This document shows positions 1-8,964 of a stretch of 64,000 nucleotides of DNA, piece by piece; position 1 is the first letter of the stretch; the number at the start of each line of letters is the position of its first letter. The stretch covers positions 1 through 64,000 of the forward strand of contig JBPBQV010000032.1 of NCBI GenBank assembly GCA_050955045.1. The letters are read 5' to 3'. The DNA comes from Mucilaginibacter_A sp050955045 (GTDB lineage Bacteria > Bacteroidota > Bacteroidia > Sphingobacteriales > Sphingobacteriaceae). The notes beneath the pieces were generated by a model that saw nothing but the letters and a program-made list of their open reading frames with translations, was not told the origin of the DNA and made no database searches. Position numbers and translations under genes: made by a program.

Positions 1-112
1 AGCAGGAACGGTTTCGGGTTGGATGTGCTGGTAACACATTCAACCCACTTTTAAGCTCATACAACTTACATCATAGGCAAATTTTATTACTGGTTTTAAA
101 TGAGTTAATAGG

Positions 113-1135
113 TTACTGTTTACTATTGCAGCCTTTTCCAAAAATTATAGCTGTATTATTTTTTAAAGTGTATCCAGAATTGGTTAGCCTGGTAATTACC
201 TCCAGAATCTCTTTTAAAGGTTTATTCTGAAAAACTGCCGAGATCCTACAACTTTTTAGCTTAGGATTACTTAAAGTAGTTTTAACGCCAAATTTTAAAG
301 TCAGCTGTCTTGCAATTTCCTCCAGCGAAGCATCTTCAAAAATTAGTTTTCCTTCCTGCCAGACAATTACATTTTCAGCATCATCAACAGCGGTTTTTTT
401 GAAAGAACCAGCAGTGGCATTCAATGTAACCTGCTCGTTGTTAACCAGCATAAACTGCTTGCCCGATAATGCTTCTTTTACAGCAACTTTTCCGGTTACC
501 ACTGTAACTTTCATGGTAGATGATTTTGAATAAGCATCAACATTAAAAGTTGTACCTAAAACCTGTGTTTGCAACTTGCTAGAATGCACAATAAATGGCT
601 TATCTGATAAATGCACTACCTCGAAATATGCTTCGCCGTCAATATTTACCTCACGCGTTTTTTCTGTAAAATATTGGGGGTATTTGATGGTTGTGTTGGC
701 ATTTAAAATAACCTTGCTGCCATCGTTTAAAATAATTGTTTTAGTGCTTCTGTTAGGCACAGAATAAGTAATATAATTTACGTTTTCGGCTTGATTACTA
801 TTATGGAAAACAGAAAATAGCCATACGGAAATAACACCTATAAAAACAGCAGCGGCCGCAGCATAATACCAGGATGTTTGGATACTTTTAACTTTACTTT
901 TAGAAGATTTTGGTTGTTGACTACTGATTACCTGTTGATAAAGTTTATTCCAGTCGGGCTCATTAACAACTTTTTCTACATTAACTGTATTCCATAAAGC
1001 AAATAGTTCTTCATCCAGTTGATCCGGAGCTGGAAAGTCTTTTAGCAAATCAAAAAGCACAACAATTTCTGCTTCAGTAGCTTTATTTTGAATGTAAAGA
1101 TTGAACAGATGCGTTATCCTAACAGAATCAGACAT
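113..1135 (-). CDS. FecR-family anti-sigma factor
   Basis: A 340-residue membrane anti-sigma factor that would hold an ECF sigma factor inactive until an outer-membrane transducer signals. The N-terminal cytoplasmic part (about 1-85) carries the acidic DUF4880-like sigma-binding region. One transmembrane helix spans residues 89-110. A periplasmic FecR domain follows (about 120-230, with NDGSKVILN and GEAYFEV). The C-terminal DUF4974 region ends near residue 335 (LEEIARQL, KPLKEILEVI). It lies 136 bp downstream of the sigma gene on the same strand, the usual order. The partner would be a SusC-type receptor with an N-terminal STN domain. The SusC upstream of this pair has none, so the partner is probably beyond the left edge. 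Family call firm; signal unknown. Confidence 0.95.
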   Translation of the reverse strand: MSDSVRITHLFNLYIQNKATEAEIVVLFDLLKDFPAPDQLDEELFALWNTVNVEKVVNEPDWNKLYQQVISSQQPKSSKSKVKSIQTSWYYAAAAAVFIGVISVWLFSVFHNSNQAENVNYITYSVPNRSTKTIILNDGSKVILNANTTIKYPQYFTEKTREVNIDGEAYFEVVHLSDKPFIVHSSKLQTQVLGTTFNVDAYSKSSTMKVTVVTGKVAVKEALSGKQFMLVNNEQVTLNATAGSFKKTAVDDAENVIVWQEGKLIFEDASLEEIARQLTLKFGVKTTLSNPKLKSCRISAVFQNKPLKEILEVITRLTNSGYTLKNNTAIIFGKGCNSKQ

Positions 1136-1271
1136 AGTTTTTTTGCTTAAACTATATAAAAGACACCTGATTTTGATTTAAGGACTAATGAGCGTTATTA
1201 TTTTAATGATTTATTTTTATTTTTTTAACCAGATTAAAGAAATTACAGATAAAATGTCAATAAATCTAGCT

Positions 1272-1817
1272 TTACATTAGGAAAAACAGCAGAACAGCAA
1301 TAGAAATTCCGTTTTCATTTAAATAAAGGCGGATTTGCTTTAATGCAGAAACAATGTGGTTTTTAACGGTATTTTTTGAAAGATTAAGCTGAACAGAAAT
1401 TTCTTCATGATTCATGCCTTTTTTCCGGCTCAGTTCATAAACCAATCTACGTTGCGGCGATAATTGGCTTAACGCTTCCTGCATCAATAATTGATAATCG
1501 GCAGTAATTAATTTATCCTCTATGTTGTTGTGTTCTGGTGCGGCAAAGCTTATTATCTCTTTAAGCAAACGTTCATCGTAAGCTGCTTTGCGCAAATGGT
1601 TAAGTGCCTGGTTGCGTACTATTTTAAAAATAAAACCTTCCAGGTTGGTTATCTCATGCAGCCTGTCTTGGCAGAGCCAAAGTTTTATAAAAATTTCCTG
1701 CGTAATTTCTTCTGCTGTAAATTCAGATTTAACAATAGTCAATACATAAGCATAAATACGTTTTTTGTATTGCTCAAAGAGATGATCGAAAGTAACAGGT
1801 ATAAGTTTCGGCTCCAT
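1272..1817 (-). CDS. ECF RNA polymerase sigma factor (Bacteroidetes sigma-70 family)
   Basis: A 181-residue extracytoplasmic-function sigma factor. Region 2 is seen at about 10-77 (EEITQEIFIKLW, then FKIVRNQALNHLRK, the -10 recognition helix). Region 4 is at about 115-165 (LSPQRRLVYELSRKKG, then a helix-turn-helix LNLSKNTVKNHI). There is no sigma region 3, as expected for group IV. It precedes the FecR-type anti-sigma gene on the same strand and probably shares its transcript. A strong terminator upstream isolates it from the SusC/SusD genes, so it has its own promoter in the 170-bp AT-rich gap. Its regulon is not visible here. Confidence 0.95.
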   Translation of the reverse strand: MEPKLIPVTFDHLFEQYKKRIYAYVLTIVKSEFTAEEITQEIFIKLWLCQDRLHEITNLEGFIFKIVRNQALNHLRKAAYDERLLKEIISFAAPEHNNIEDKLITADYQLLMQEALSQLSPQRRLVYELSRKKGMNHEEISVQLNLSKNTVKNHIVSALKQIRLYLNENGISIAVLLFFLM

Positions 1818-1983
1818 ATTAATTCCTTAACATAATATAAATGCTGAATTAACAGGAGGTTAAAATAAGAAAATTTAAGGATACTGTATTGCTAAATTTA
1901 ATTAAATATTAAACCATGACTTTCAACTACTTAAAATCTGACTTTAAGCCTATAAAAACAGCTGAAAAGCCCCCTTTAGCCAA

Positions 1984-2029
1984 CAAAAAATAAAAGCCCT
2001 TAAAATTAGTGATTTTAAGAGCTTTTATT
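1984..2029 (-). terminator. Rho-independent terminator after susD
   Basis: An 18-bp stem (arms at 1989-2006 and 2012-2029, 5-nt loop). It is fully paired in the minus-strand transcript if one U-G wobble is allowed, and is followed by a T6 run. It closes the SusC/SusD transcript and separates it from the sigma-factor gene. Confidence 0.85.
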
Positions 2030-2047
2030 TTAAATTACAATGGTTCT

Positions 2048-2064
2048 GCGGAGAAAGAGGGATT
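2048..2064 (-). repeat. tRNA-Ser 3'-end fragment (candidate attachment-site scar)
   Basis: Seventeen bases, GCGGAGAAAGAGGGATT on the plus strand, are identical to the acceptor/T-arm 3' end of the tRNA-Ser gene at 20.25-20.34 kb and lie in the same orientation. The rest of the tRNA is missing, but a terminator follows where a tRNA terminator would be. This is the expected far end of an element inserted at the 3' end of a tRNA gene. Identity is seen; the island reading is inference. Confidence 0.6.
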
Positions 2065-2106
2065 GCATTTAAGGTTTTCTATTTATTATTTACTAGAATA
2101 ATGATA

Positions 2107-3546
2107 TTAATTAACGTCAAACCAAAGTTTAGTGGTAAGTACGTCTGCTCCCTGATGACTGACAGCTGCTTTATAATTAGAACCATTAAGAGACTGCTCG
2201 GTTCCAGGATAAATAAATCGAACTGGTATTTTCCCACTTAAAGTTCCGGCAACAGCTGGCTGCAATTGTGGGTAATCAAGTCTGCGCCATTCAGCAAATG
2301 CTTCCAGGCCTTGCCCAAATAAAGCGATCCATTTTTGCTCTCCGATTGATTTTTTGTAGTTAGTAGCATCATATTGTACAGCTGCTAGTGATAGATATGC
2401 AGTAGCAGCATTTCCTGTGAGGCCATATTGAGTTAACGAAGCCTGTACAGCCTGGTTATATAAAGTGGATGCACTTTCTGCTGTAAAACCTCGTGCAGCA
2501 GCTTCTGCCCGATCAAACAATACTTCTGCATAACTCATAATAACAGCTGGAGCATGAGGTGCCCGAAAATAAGTTCCAGGTTTTGATGTTTTTGTAAAAC
2601 CAAGGTTACTTGCATCACCTACTAATAATCCGTTCGGAATCCCTACGTATGTTTGTGGTGTAGCATCCTGGGTAGGACTGGCATATACCGGCAGACGCGG
2701 ATCGCTTAAAGCAATCAGTTTATCAGTTATCGTTTTACTGATCCGGTAATCATCGCGTGTATCAAAGAGATTACTAATTGGGTTCTGATTAGGAGAATCC
2801 AGGTAAACTAATTGCGCTATTTCACTATTTGCACTAATGTAACCACTACCTTCGGTCTGAATTTCGGCTAAAACCTGTTTTGCTTTGTCCGGATCACGAT
2901 CAGCAATACGTAGGGCGATACGTAGCCGTAAAGAATTTGCAAATTTTTTCCATAAAGCTATATTGTTACTATAAATAATATCGCCAGCAATGCCTTTGTC
3001 CGATATATTGAGCGATGTCTGGGCGGCTTTCAAATCGTCTAATAGTGCAGCATAAACATCTTTTTGTGCATCATACGCAGGGGTTAAATATTGGTCGATG
3101 TTTGCTGCCTGTTTATATGGAATATCTCCATAGGCATCCGTAAGTAAAGAAAATATCCAAGAACGAAGCACTAATGCTACACCTTTATAATTCGGATTAT
3201 TTTGCTGATCTGCCAGTTTAATGATCTGGTTGAGATTGACAATACTTCGTGAATAACCAACCGTCCAAAGTTCTTGAAAAGCACTATTTGTATAAATATA
3301 CCTGTCGGGATCTGTATATTGAATTTTGGCCCAATGCTGAACAAAAAGCAGTGATGCATCCATGTTATTACTGGTACCCCAATAAGTATCAACCGTTACT
3401 TTGGTTGCAGCCGTAAGTAAATAGTCCGGCTGTGCATTCTGTGAAGCATTTGGGTTTTGGTTAACTTCTACCAAATCTTTTTTGCAGGAAGTTAGATTAA
3501 TAAAAAGTAATCCTGTTAATACTGTTTTTATATATAAATTTTTCAT
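2107..3546 (-). CDS. SusD/RagB-family nutrient-binding outer-membrane lipoprotein
   Basis: A 479-residue surface lipoprotein that caps the SusC-type transporter and binds its ligand. A lipoprotein signal peptide ends at Cys21 (LTSCKK). The body resembles the SusD-like_2 family: an early QNPNASQNAQPDYLLTAA segment, helical TPR-like stretches around FRDYL-type repeats, and a C-terminal YDATNYKKSIGEQKWIALFG block followed by EAFAEWRR. It begins 5 bp downstream of the susC stop and is surely co-transcribed with it. Ligand not deducible from sequence; the SAM riboswitch at the head of the gene cluster hints at a sulfur-containing nutrient. A near-copy of the dispersed 15-bp motif lies within its signal-peptide codons. 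Confidence 0.93.
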   Translation of the reverse strand: MKNLYIKTVLTGLLFINLTSCKKDLVEVNQNPNASQNAQPDYLLTAATKVTVDTYWGTSNNMDASLLFVQHWAKIQYTDPDRYIYTNSAFQELWTVGYSRSIVNLNQIIKLADQQNNPNYKGVALVLRSWIFSLLTDAYGDIPYKQAANIDQYLTPAYDAQKDVYAALLDDLKAAQTSLNISDKGIAGDIIYSNNIALWKKFANSLRLRIALRIADRDPDKAKQVLAEIQTEGSGYISANSEIAQLVYLDSPNQNPISNLFDTRDDYRISKTITDKLIALSDPRLPVYASPTQDATPQTYVGIPNGLLVGDASNLGFTKTSKPGTYFRAPHAPAVIMSYAEVLFDRAEAAARGFTAESASTLYNQAVQASLTQYGLTGNAATAYLSLAAVQYDATNYKKSIGEQKWIALFGQGLEAFAEWRRLDYPQLQPAVAGTLSGKIPVRFIYPGTEQSLNGSNYKAAVSHQGADVLTTKLWFDVN

Positions 3547-3551
3547 GGTGA

Positions 3552-6500
3552 TTAGAATTTAAGATTGATATTAAAACCAATGTTCCGCACTGTAGGTAAG
3601 GTTAAATCTTCCAAACCTTGACCATTACCTGTGCTAAATGCTGTTTCCGGATCGATGTTAGGAACATTTTTATGAATGATCCATAAATTGCGCCCCACAA
3701 CAGAAAAAGTTGCACCCTGCAGGCCAATGCCTTTTACCCATCGCGATGGCAGCGTATAACCTAATTTCACTTCCCGTAATTTTACAAAGGAGGCATCATA
3801 TACAAATGATTCGTCAACATTAGTAAATCCTTTATAGTACGATTGTGCTGGTAAAATCCTGGTATTTGCAGAACCATCAGCTTTTACGCCGTTAAATATC
3901 ATTCCATCCTGATAAATAGTTTCTCCTTTTGGCGCTGCTGTACCACTACTTATCTGAACCGCTGCCACAGAACTAATATTGCCGGGATAATAATAGCTTA
4001 AACCGCCATTTGCTACACCTCGTCCGGGCAAAGTGCTGGCTAAAACACCCGTGTAAGTTCCCGTACGGTTGGTGTTTGAATAAATAGAACCACCAACGCG
4101 TGCATCAACTAAAACGCTCAGATTTACGCCTTTGTAATAAAAACTGTTGTTTACACTTCCTAACCATTTTGGCGTAAATTTTCCTAAATACTGTTTGGTT
4201 GGGTTGATAACAGGTGTTCCGTTATCACCAATAATTATCTGCCCTGCAGCGTTACGAGAATATGCGTTTCCAAAGAGCGTACCATAAGGCTGACCTACAG
4301 CTGCTAATACCTGCACGGTTCTGTTGATGCCGATAACATAACTCTGCAAACGGCCTTCAGCATCAAGAGAAAGCACTTTGCTTCGATTTAAAGAATAATT
4401 TGTGGTGATTTCCCAACTGAAGGATGCTGTTTTTATAGGGGTAATTCCGAGTTGTACCTCCAAGCCTTTGTTGTTTATTTTACCGCCATTAACCAGTTTT
4501 TGACTATATCCTGTAGTTGGACTTACATCAACGTTTAATATCTGGTTGATGCTGTTTGTATTGTAAACACTTAAATCTAAATGAACACGATCTTTTAAAA
4601 AGCCCAGCTCAAACCCGGCTTCTCCGGAAGTTGTGGTTTCTGGTTTAAGTTCGGTATTGAGATCAACGCTTGCTGCATTTTGCTGAGGATTTGCACCAAA
4701 AGGAGCTGTAAAGTTGTAAGTATTGATGAGCTGATAAGGCGTGGTAGCCTTACCAACTTTAGACCATCCACCTCTTAATTTGGCATAAGTTAAAAAATCA
4801 CTTTTTAGATTCAATGCTTCTGAAAGAACCAAGCTACCGTTAACAGAAGGATAAAAATAGGAAAGATTTGCCGCCGGAAGCGTAGATGACCAATCGTTCC
4901 GCCCCGTTAAATTTAAAAAAGCATAATTGCGAAAACCGATTTGGGCTGATCCAAAATAACTGTAAGTTTCAAGCTTTCCGTAATAATTTGATGATACCAG
5001 CGGATCGCGGGAATTGCTTAACGTATATAAACCGGCAACCGCAAGTTTGGGTGCAACCTGGTCGTTCTGCTCGTTTAAAATACTGTTGATGTTACCTCCT
5101 CCAAAAACATCCAGCGAGAAATCTTTATTGAGTTTTTTGGTGTATTGCAGGCGTGCCTCGGTGTTGGTTTCATTAACGGTGTAAGCATCTTCTTCGTAAG
5201 AGCCAAAAGGCGTTCCATTAGTTCCGTAAGCTATTTTTATTTTGCGTCTGTCTGTATAATAATCTGTTCCGGTACGAAAATTTGCCGACAGGCCATCAAT
5301 AATTTTGTAATTCAGTTCTACGCTTCCAATCAGGCGGTTTTTACGTTGGGCAACGGTATTTTCATAAGCCAAAAAATATGGATTTGAGTAATAGCTATTG
5401 TTCCAGTTGATGTTGTTTCCGTTTGCATCCCGATAGTTTTTGAGTTGATTGATATCGACCTGCCGCCCAAACCAAGTAAATTGCAACATTGTGCTTGTTG
5501 CCCTTCTGCCGTATGCGCCAGGCAAATTATCTGCATCGTCTTTAATATAATTTGCAATGGTTGTTATTGTTAATTTAGAAGTTGGTCTGAAGCTGGTATT
5601 CAGCAAAAAAGAATTTCTGCCCTGAGAAGTATTCGGTACTATACCAGTTTGGTGCAGATTGTTGTACGAAAGCCGATAATCAAACTTATCTCCGCTACCC
5701 GCAAGGGCAACACCATTATTTAATGTAGATCCGGTTCTGAAAAAGTCTCTCACATTGTTAGGATGTGCTATAAAAGGCACAGCTACTCCGTTTGAATTAA
5801 ATTGTGGAATTAAGGAGCCATCTAGCGCTGGTCCCCAACTTTCGTCAACGCCGTCATTTACACCACCGCCTTTTCCATCTACATAACTGAACCTGCCGTT
5901 AGAACCTTGCCCAAAAGCATTTTGGTATTTTGGCAACACCTGAACACTGGAAAATGTAGTGTTTGAGTTGATGGTAACGCCTAATCCTTTGGTGCCTTTA
6001 CCGGTTTTAGTTTTGATTAAAATTACGCCGGCAGCAGCGCGGGAACCATACAATGCAGCCGCATTTGGCCCTTTCAGCACGCTGATGGACTCAATATCTT
6101 CAGAATTTAAATCTGAAATAGCATTAGCAAAATCGCGTGATCCACTGGCACCCAAAAATTGAGAATTATCTACAATTGTTCCATCAACAACAAACAATGG
6201 CTGGTTATTACCCGCAATTGAGGTTTCGCCCCGAATAACGATCCGGGAAGATCCCATATCACCCTGACTATTTGTAACCTGTACGCCTGCAATTTTTCCA
6301 GCCAAAGCGTTTACAAAGTTGGTTTCTTTAGCTTCCGAAATATCTTTGGCTTTTAAGCCCTGTACCGCATATCCTAAAGATTTTTTGTCTTTAGAGATGT
6401 TGAGTGCTGTAACCACGACTTCATTCAGCGAGTTAGTTGCCTCTTCGAGTACAATTTTAAGATTTGATGAGTTATCAGTAATTGGCACCTCCTGAGCTGT

Positions 6501-6740
6501 AAAACTGATAAAACTTACCCGAAGTACATCTCCTTTTTTAGCATTCAGAGTAAATTGGCCATTCAAATCTGTTTGAGCACCTGTTGTAGTCCCGGTGATG
6601 ATTACACTCACTCCGGGAAGCGGCTTTCCGTCAGCTTTGGCCAGCACAACGCCACTCACTTTTATAGATTGCGCTGCTGTAACTTGGGGGAGAATAGCTT
6701 GCAATAAAACTGCAAGTAGAAATAGGTATTTTTTTGACAT
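3552..6740 (-). CDS. SusC/RagA-family TonB-linked outer-membrane transporter
   Basis: A 1062-residue TonB-dependent transporter. The signal peptide ends near AAQS (residue 24). A carboxypeptidase-regulatory-like beta-sandwich follows (about 28-110, VSGVVLAKADGKPLPGVSV). The TonB-box region is near LNEVVVTALN and the plug domain includes SISVLKGPNAAALYGSRAA. The remainder is the 22-strand barrel ending in an aromatic-poor NINLKF. There is no STN domain before the beta-sandwich, so it should not signal to a FecR protein. It sits upstream of its SusD partner and 250 bp downstream of a TlpA-like gene and cysteine desulfurase on the same strand. Substrate unknown; see the riboswitch entry for the sulfur hypothesis. 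Confidence 0.95.
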   Translation of the reverse strand: MSKKYLFLLAVLLQAILPQVTAAQSIKVSGVVLAKADGKPLPGVSVIITGTTTGAQTDLNGQFTLNAKKGDVLRVSFISFTAQEVPITDNSSNLKIVLEEATNSLNEVVVTALNISKDKKSLGYAVQGLKAKDISEAKETNFVNALAGKIAGVQVTNSQGDMGSSRIVIRGETSIAGNNQPLFVVDGTIVDNSQFLGASGSRDFANAISDLNSEDIESISVLKGPNAAALYGSRAAAGVILIKTKTGKGTKGLGVTINSNTTFSSVQVLPKYQNAFGQGSNGRFSYVDGKGGGVNDGVDESWGPALDGSLIPQFNSNGVAVPFIAHPNNVRDFFRTGSTLNNGVALAGSGDKFDYRLSYNNLHQTGIVPNTSQGRNSFLLNTSFRPTSKLTITTIANYIKDDADNLPGAYGRRATSTMLQFTWFGRQVDINQLKNYRDANGNNINWNNSYYSNPYFLAYENTVAQRKNRLIGSVELNYKIIDGLSANFRTGTDYYTDRRKIKIAYGTNGTPFGSYEEDAYTVNETNTEARLQYTKKLNKDFSLDVFGGGNINSILNEQNDQVAPKLAVAGLYTLSNSRDPLVSSNYYGKLETYSYFGSAQIGFRNYAFLNLTGRNDWSSTLPAANLSYFYPSVNGSLVLSEALNLKSDFLTYAKLRGGWSKVGKATTPYQLINTYNFTAPFGANPQQNAASVDLNTELKPETTTSGEAGFELGFLKDRVHLDLSVYNTNSINQILNVDVSPTTGYSQKLVNGGKINNKGLEVQLGITPIKTASFSWEITTNYSLNRSKVLSLDAEGRLQSYVIGINRTVQVLAAVGQPYGTLFGNAYSRNAAGQIIIGDNGTPVINPTKQYLGKFTPKWLGSVNNSFYYKGVNLSVLVDARVGGSIYSNTNRTGTYTGVLASTLPGRGVANGGLSYYYPGNISSVAAVQISSGTAAPKGETIYQDGMIFNGVKADGSANTRILPAQSYYKGFTNVDESFVYDASFVKLREVKLGYTLPSRWVKGIGLQGATFSVVGRNLWIIHKNVPNIDPETAFSTGNGQGLEDLTLPTVRNIGFNINLKF

Positions 6741-6855
6741 AGTAAATAATTGTAAAATTTGAATTTTAGAAAGTTGAACTGTTATAGCAGATTATAGGTA
6801 GATTTTGTTGTGGTTGCTCGTGAAAATGTCGCGTTTACAAACCGATTGTGTTGTT

Positions 6856-6870
6856 GATGCTTCTTTTATC
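6856..6870 (+). repeat. Dispersed motif, TC form
   Basis: GATGCTTCTTTTATC, exact; in the gap between tlpA and susC, flanked by GTTGAT/ATCAAC arms. A degenerate copy (CATAAAAGCAGCATT) lies at 6932-6946. Confidence 0.8.
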
Positions 6871-6990
6871 AACTAAAAATCAGGGTCCATTTATGTACAA
6901 CGTTGATGGAACTACAGCCCGAATTTACAGGCATAAAAGCAGCATTGCAAATTTGCAGGACAGGAATTGATGAGTTTTTTGTAATTAAGA

Positions 6991-7590
6991 TTAAAGCGAT
7001 GCTTCGTTAGATTTGATAGCCAATTTATCAATTACTTTTACCATTTTTCCAAATTCGTTTTCGTCGTAAAGGCGCGTTAAAAAAACAATTTTGCCGTTTG
7101 TATCAATCACAACGTTGCGCGTAACGCCGCTTTTTTTATCAGCGAACCTGCCAAAAATTTCTGCTTTGGGATCAAGGGCAAGCGGATAAGTTATTTGCAT
7201 ATCATCATGAAACTTTTGGACTGTTTTTAGCGGCTCATCCCTGTCTATACCAATCAATACCACATTTTTATCTTTATAAGCTTTCCAAACATCAGCTTCT
7301 AAATGAGGCATTTCTTTGCGACAAACGGAGCACCAACTTGCGGTAAATTGTAACACTACCACTTTGCCTTTAAGCTGTTTTAACGAAGTTCTGCTGCCGT
7401 CGTGTAGTATCAGTTTAAAATTATCAGGTGCCTGGTCGCCAACTTTAACCAGATAACCCCGCCCATCAGTAGCATTAGCAATTGAATTATTTGTATTTTT
7501 CTGAGCCAAAGCGCAGTCAGGAATAGATAAGATTATTGTAAGCCCAGCAGCGATTACCGTAATTGTTAAAGAAATTTTATCTTTTTTCAT
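6991..7590 (-). CDS. TlpA/AhpC-type thioredoxin-fold protein
   Basis: A 199-residue exported thiol-disulfide oxidoreductase. The hydrophobic signal segment at about residues 8-27 ends near ALAQ, placing the domain in the periplasm. The active site is WCSVC (Cys87 and Cys90) in FTASWCSVCRKEMPHLE. The cis-Pro loop lies in the VTRNVVIDTNGKIVF region, as in redoxin/TlpA proteins. The gene starts 8 bp after the cysteine desulfurase stop, so the two are one transcription unit behind the SAM riboswitch. A periplasmic reductase next to a desulfurase and a SusCD pair could reduce disulfides such as cystine in an imported ligand; that role is inference. Confidence 0.9.
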   Translation of the reverse strand: MKKDKISLTITVIAAGLTIILSIPDCALAQKNTNNSIANATDGRGYLVKVGDQAPDNFKLILHDGSRTSLKQLKGKVVVLQFTASWCSVCRKEMPHLEADVWKAYKDKNVVLIGIDRDEPLKTVQKFHDDMQITYPLALDPKAEIFGRFADKKSGVTRNVVIDTNGKIVFLTRLYDENEFGKMVKVIDKLAIKSNEASL

Positions 7591-7598
7591 CAGCTTGA

Positions 7599-8735
7599 TT
7601 AAACGTTTATTGTATGATAAATTTGGTTTAGCGCTTTCATAACCAGGTCAATTTCGGATGTAGAATTTAGTTTACTAAAAGAAAACCGAATATTATCGCA
7701 GGTAGGATCGGTACTGATGGATTGAAGCACATGAGAAACCGAACCGGTAGAACAGGCACTGCCTCCGGATACAGAAATGTCCAGCTCGTCCAGACCTTGT
7801 AATAAGCTTTGAGCGTCATTTAGGAAAGGGAAGCCTACATTCAATATGGTGTATAAGCTTTTTGATTCATCAGACGAATTACCATTAAATCTTATTCCTG
7901 GTACTTCATTAATTAAAGATTCAATCATGTAGTTTTTTAAATTTTGTACATATTCCTGATGTTCATCCAAATGCTCGTAAGCTAATTCCAGTGCTTTGGT
8001 TAAACCAACAATCCCGTGTATGTTCTCTGTTCCGGCACGTAAATGATTTTCCTGTCCACCTCCATGAATCAACTGAGTTAGTTTGATACCCTTACGGCAA
8101 AAAATAAAACCTACGCCCTTCGGTCCGTGAAATTTATGTGCCGATGCAGCCAGAAAATGCACTTTAAGCTTTTGCAAATCATATTTGTAATGTCCGATGG
8201 TTTGTACCGTGTCGCTATGAAACAAGGCATCATGTAGCTCGCACAACTCACCTATTCGTTCTATGTCATTCAAGTTACCAATCTCATTATTAGCATGCAT
8301 TACGGATACCAGGCTCCTTGGACTAGATTTTAATAACTGCTCTAAATGATCAAGGTCAAGCGTACCTTTTGTATCGTGCTTAATAAAATTTACTTTGATA
8401 ACCCCTTTTGCCTGTAATGAATTTAAAGTATGTAAAACGGCATGGTGCTCAAAACGGGTAGTAATAACATTTGTAATAGCCATGCCATGAACCGCTGAAA
8501 GAATAGCTGTATTATCGGCTTCAGTACCTCCTGAAGTAAAAATGATTTCCTCGGGTAAAACATTGAGTAGATTAGCAATAGTCATCCGGCAACTCTCGAT
8601 TGCTTTCCTTACCTGCCGTCCCTGCTGATGATGTGAAGACGGGTTGCCATAATGGTCAAGCAAATAAGGTATCATGGCATTAAAAACTTCTTTGTCTAAA
8701 GGAGTTGTGGCAGCATTGTCGAAGTAAATTTTCAT
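7599..8735 (-). CDS. Cysteine desulfurase (NifS/IscS-like, class V aminotransferase fold)
   Basis: A PLP enzyme of 378 residues that would release sulfur from cysteine as a protein persulfide. Seen: the N-terminal FDNAATTPLD motif, the PLP lysine K201 in SAHKFHGPKG, the RAGTEN loop, and the catalytic Cys328 in SGGSACSTG. The ATG at 8735 is preferred, because an upstream in-frame TTG would add twelve non-homologous residues before the conserved MKIYFDNAATT start. No IscU or Suf genes are nearby, so this is not a standard Fe-S operon. Its place directly behind a SAM-I riboswitch, ahead of a TlpA-like gene, suggests sulfur salvage from an imported compound. Family call firm, role inferred. Confidence 0.93.
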   Translation of the reverse strand: MKIYFDNAATTPLDKEVFNAMIPYLLDHYGNPSSHHQQGRQVRKAIESCRMTIANLLNVLPEEIIFTSGGTEADNTAILSAVHGMAITNVITTRFEHHAVLHTLNSLQAKGVIKVNFIKHDTKGTLDLDHLEQLLKSSPRSLVSVMHANNEIGNLNDIERIGELCELHDALFHSDTVQTIGHYKYDLQKLKVHFLAASAHKFHGPKGVGFIFCRKGIKLTQLIHGGGQENHLRAGTENIHGIVGLTKALELAYEHLDEHQEYVQNLKNYMIESLINEVPGIRFNGNSSDESKSLYTILNVGFPFLNDAQSLLQGLDELDISVSGGSACSTGSVSHVLQSISTDPTCDNIRFSFSKLNSTSEIDLVMKALNQIYHTINV

Positions 8736-8813
8736 GGCTTTGTGTTGATGATCAGTTTGATTATGTATCAACTTATGCCAGATTAGACTGCGGGTTTATA
8801 CGCAATACTTGTT

Positions 8814-8940
8814 ATCTTATCTTCTTCTCACCATATGGTAAGAGTAGGAATTAGCACCTTTTATCAGCCATGCCGGTATAGGTTGCTAAGACTTCATAGG
8901 GCCTTTCCCTCAGTCTTTCTGGATAAGTAAATAAAAGAAC
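8814..8940 (-). ncRNA. SAM-I (S-box) riboswitch
   Basis: Reading the minus strand, the P1 helix is CTTATC with GATAAG (plus-strand 8932-8937 and 8816-8821). Between them are the S-box signatures GAGGGAAAGGCCCTATGAAG, TTAGCAACCT and GGTGCTAATTCC in the correct order, with a P3-type hairpin and a P4 hairpin (CCATATGG). This matches the SAM-I aptamer consensus. It ends about 80 nt before the desulfurase start codon. No T-run terminator is seen after the aptamer, so the readout may be translational. High S-adenosylmethionine should turn the downstream genes off. Confidence 0.95.
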
Positions 8941-8956
8941 GTTTATTGAACAGCGG

Positions 8957-8964
8957 CAAATATA
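8957..8964 (-). promoter_or_regulatory. Bacteroidetes -7 box for the S-box transcript
   Basis: The minus strand reads TATATTTG, an exact TAnnTTTG box, about 20 bp before the aptamer's P1 helix. Transcription would start just ahead of the riboswitch. No TTG stands at the ideal -33 spacing, so the call rests on the -7 box and position. Confidence 0.6.

Noticed and set aside
1..112. Possible start of a leftward gene at the left edge
   Set aside because: A minus-strand ATG near position 39 opens a frame off the window, but only 13 codons are visible, so nothing can be supported.
1951..1965. TATAAAAACAGCTGA as another copy of the dispersed motif
   Set aside because: It lacks the first base and the final CAT, so it is within what AT-rich DNA gives by chance.
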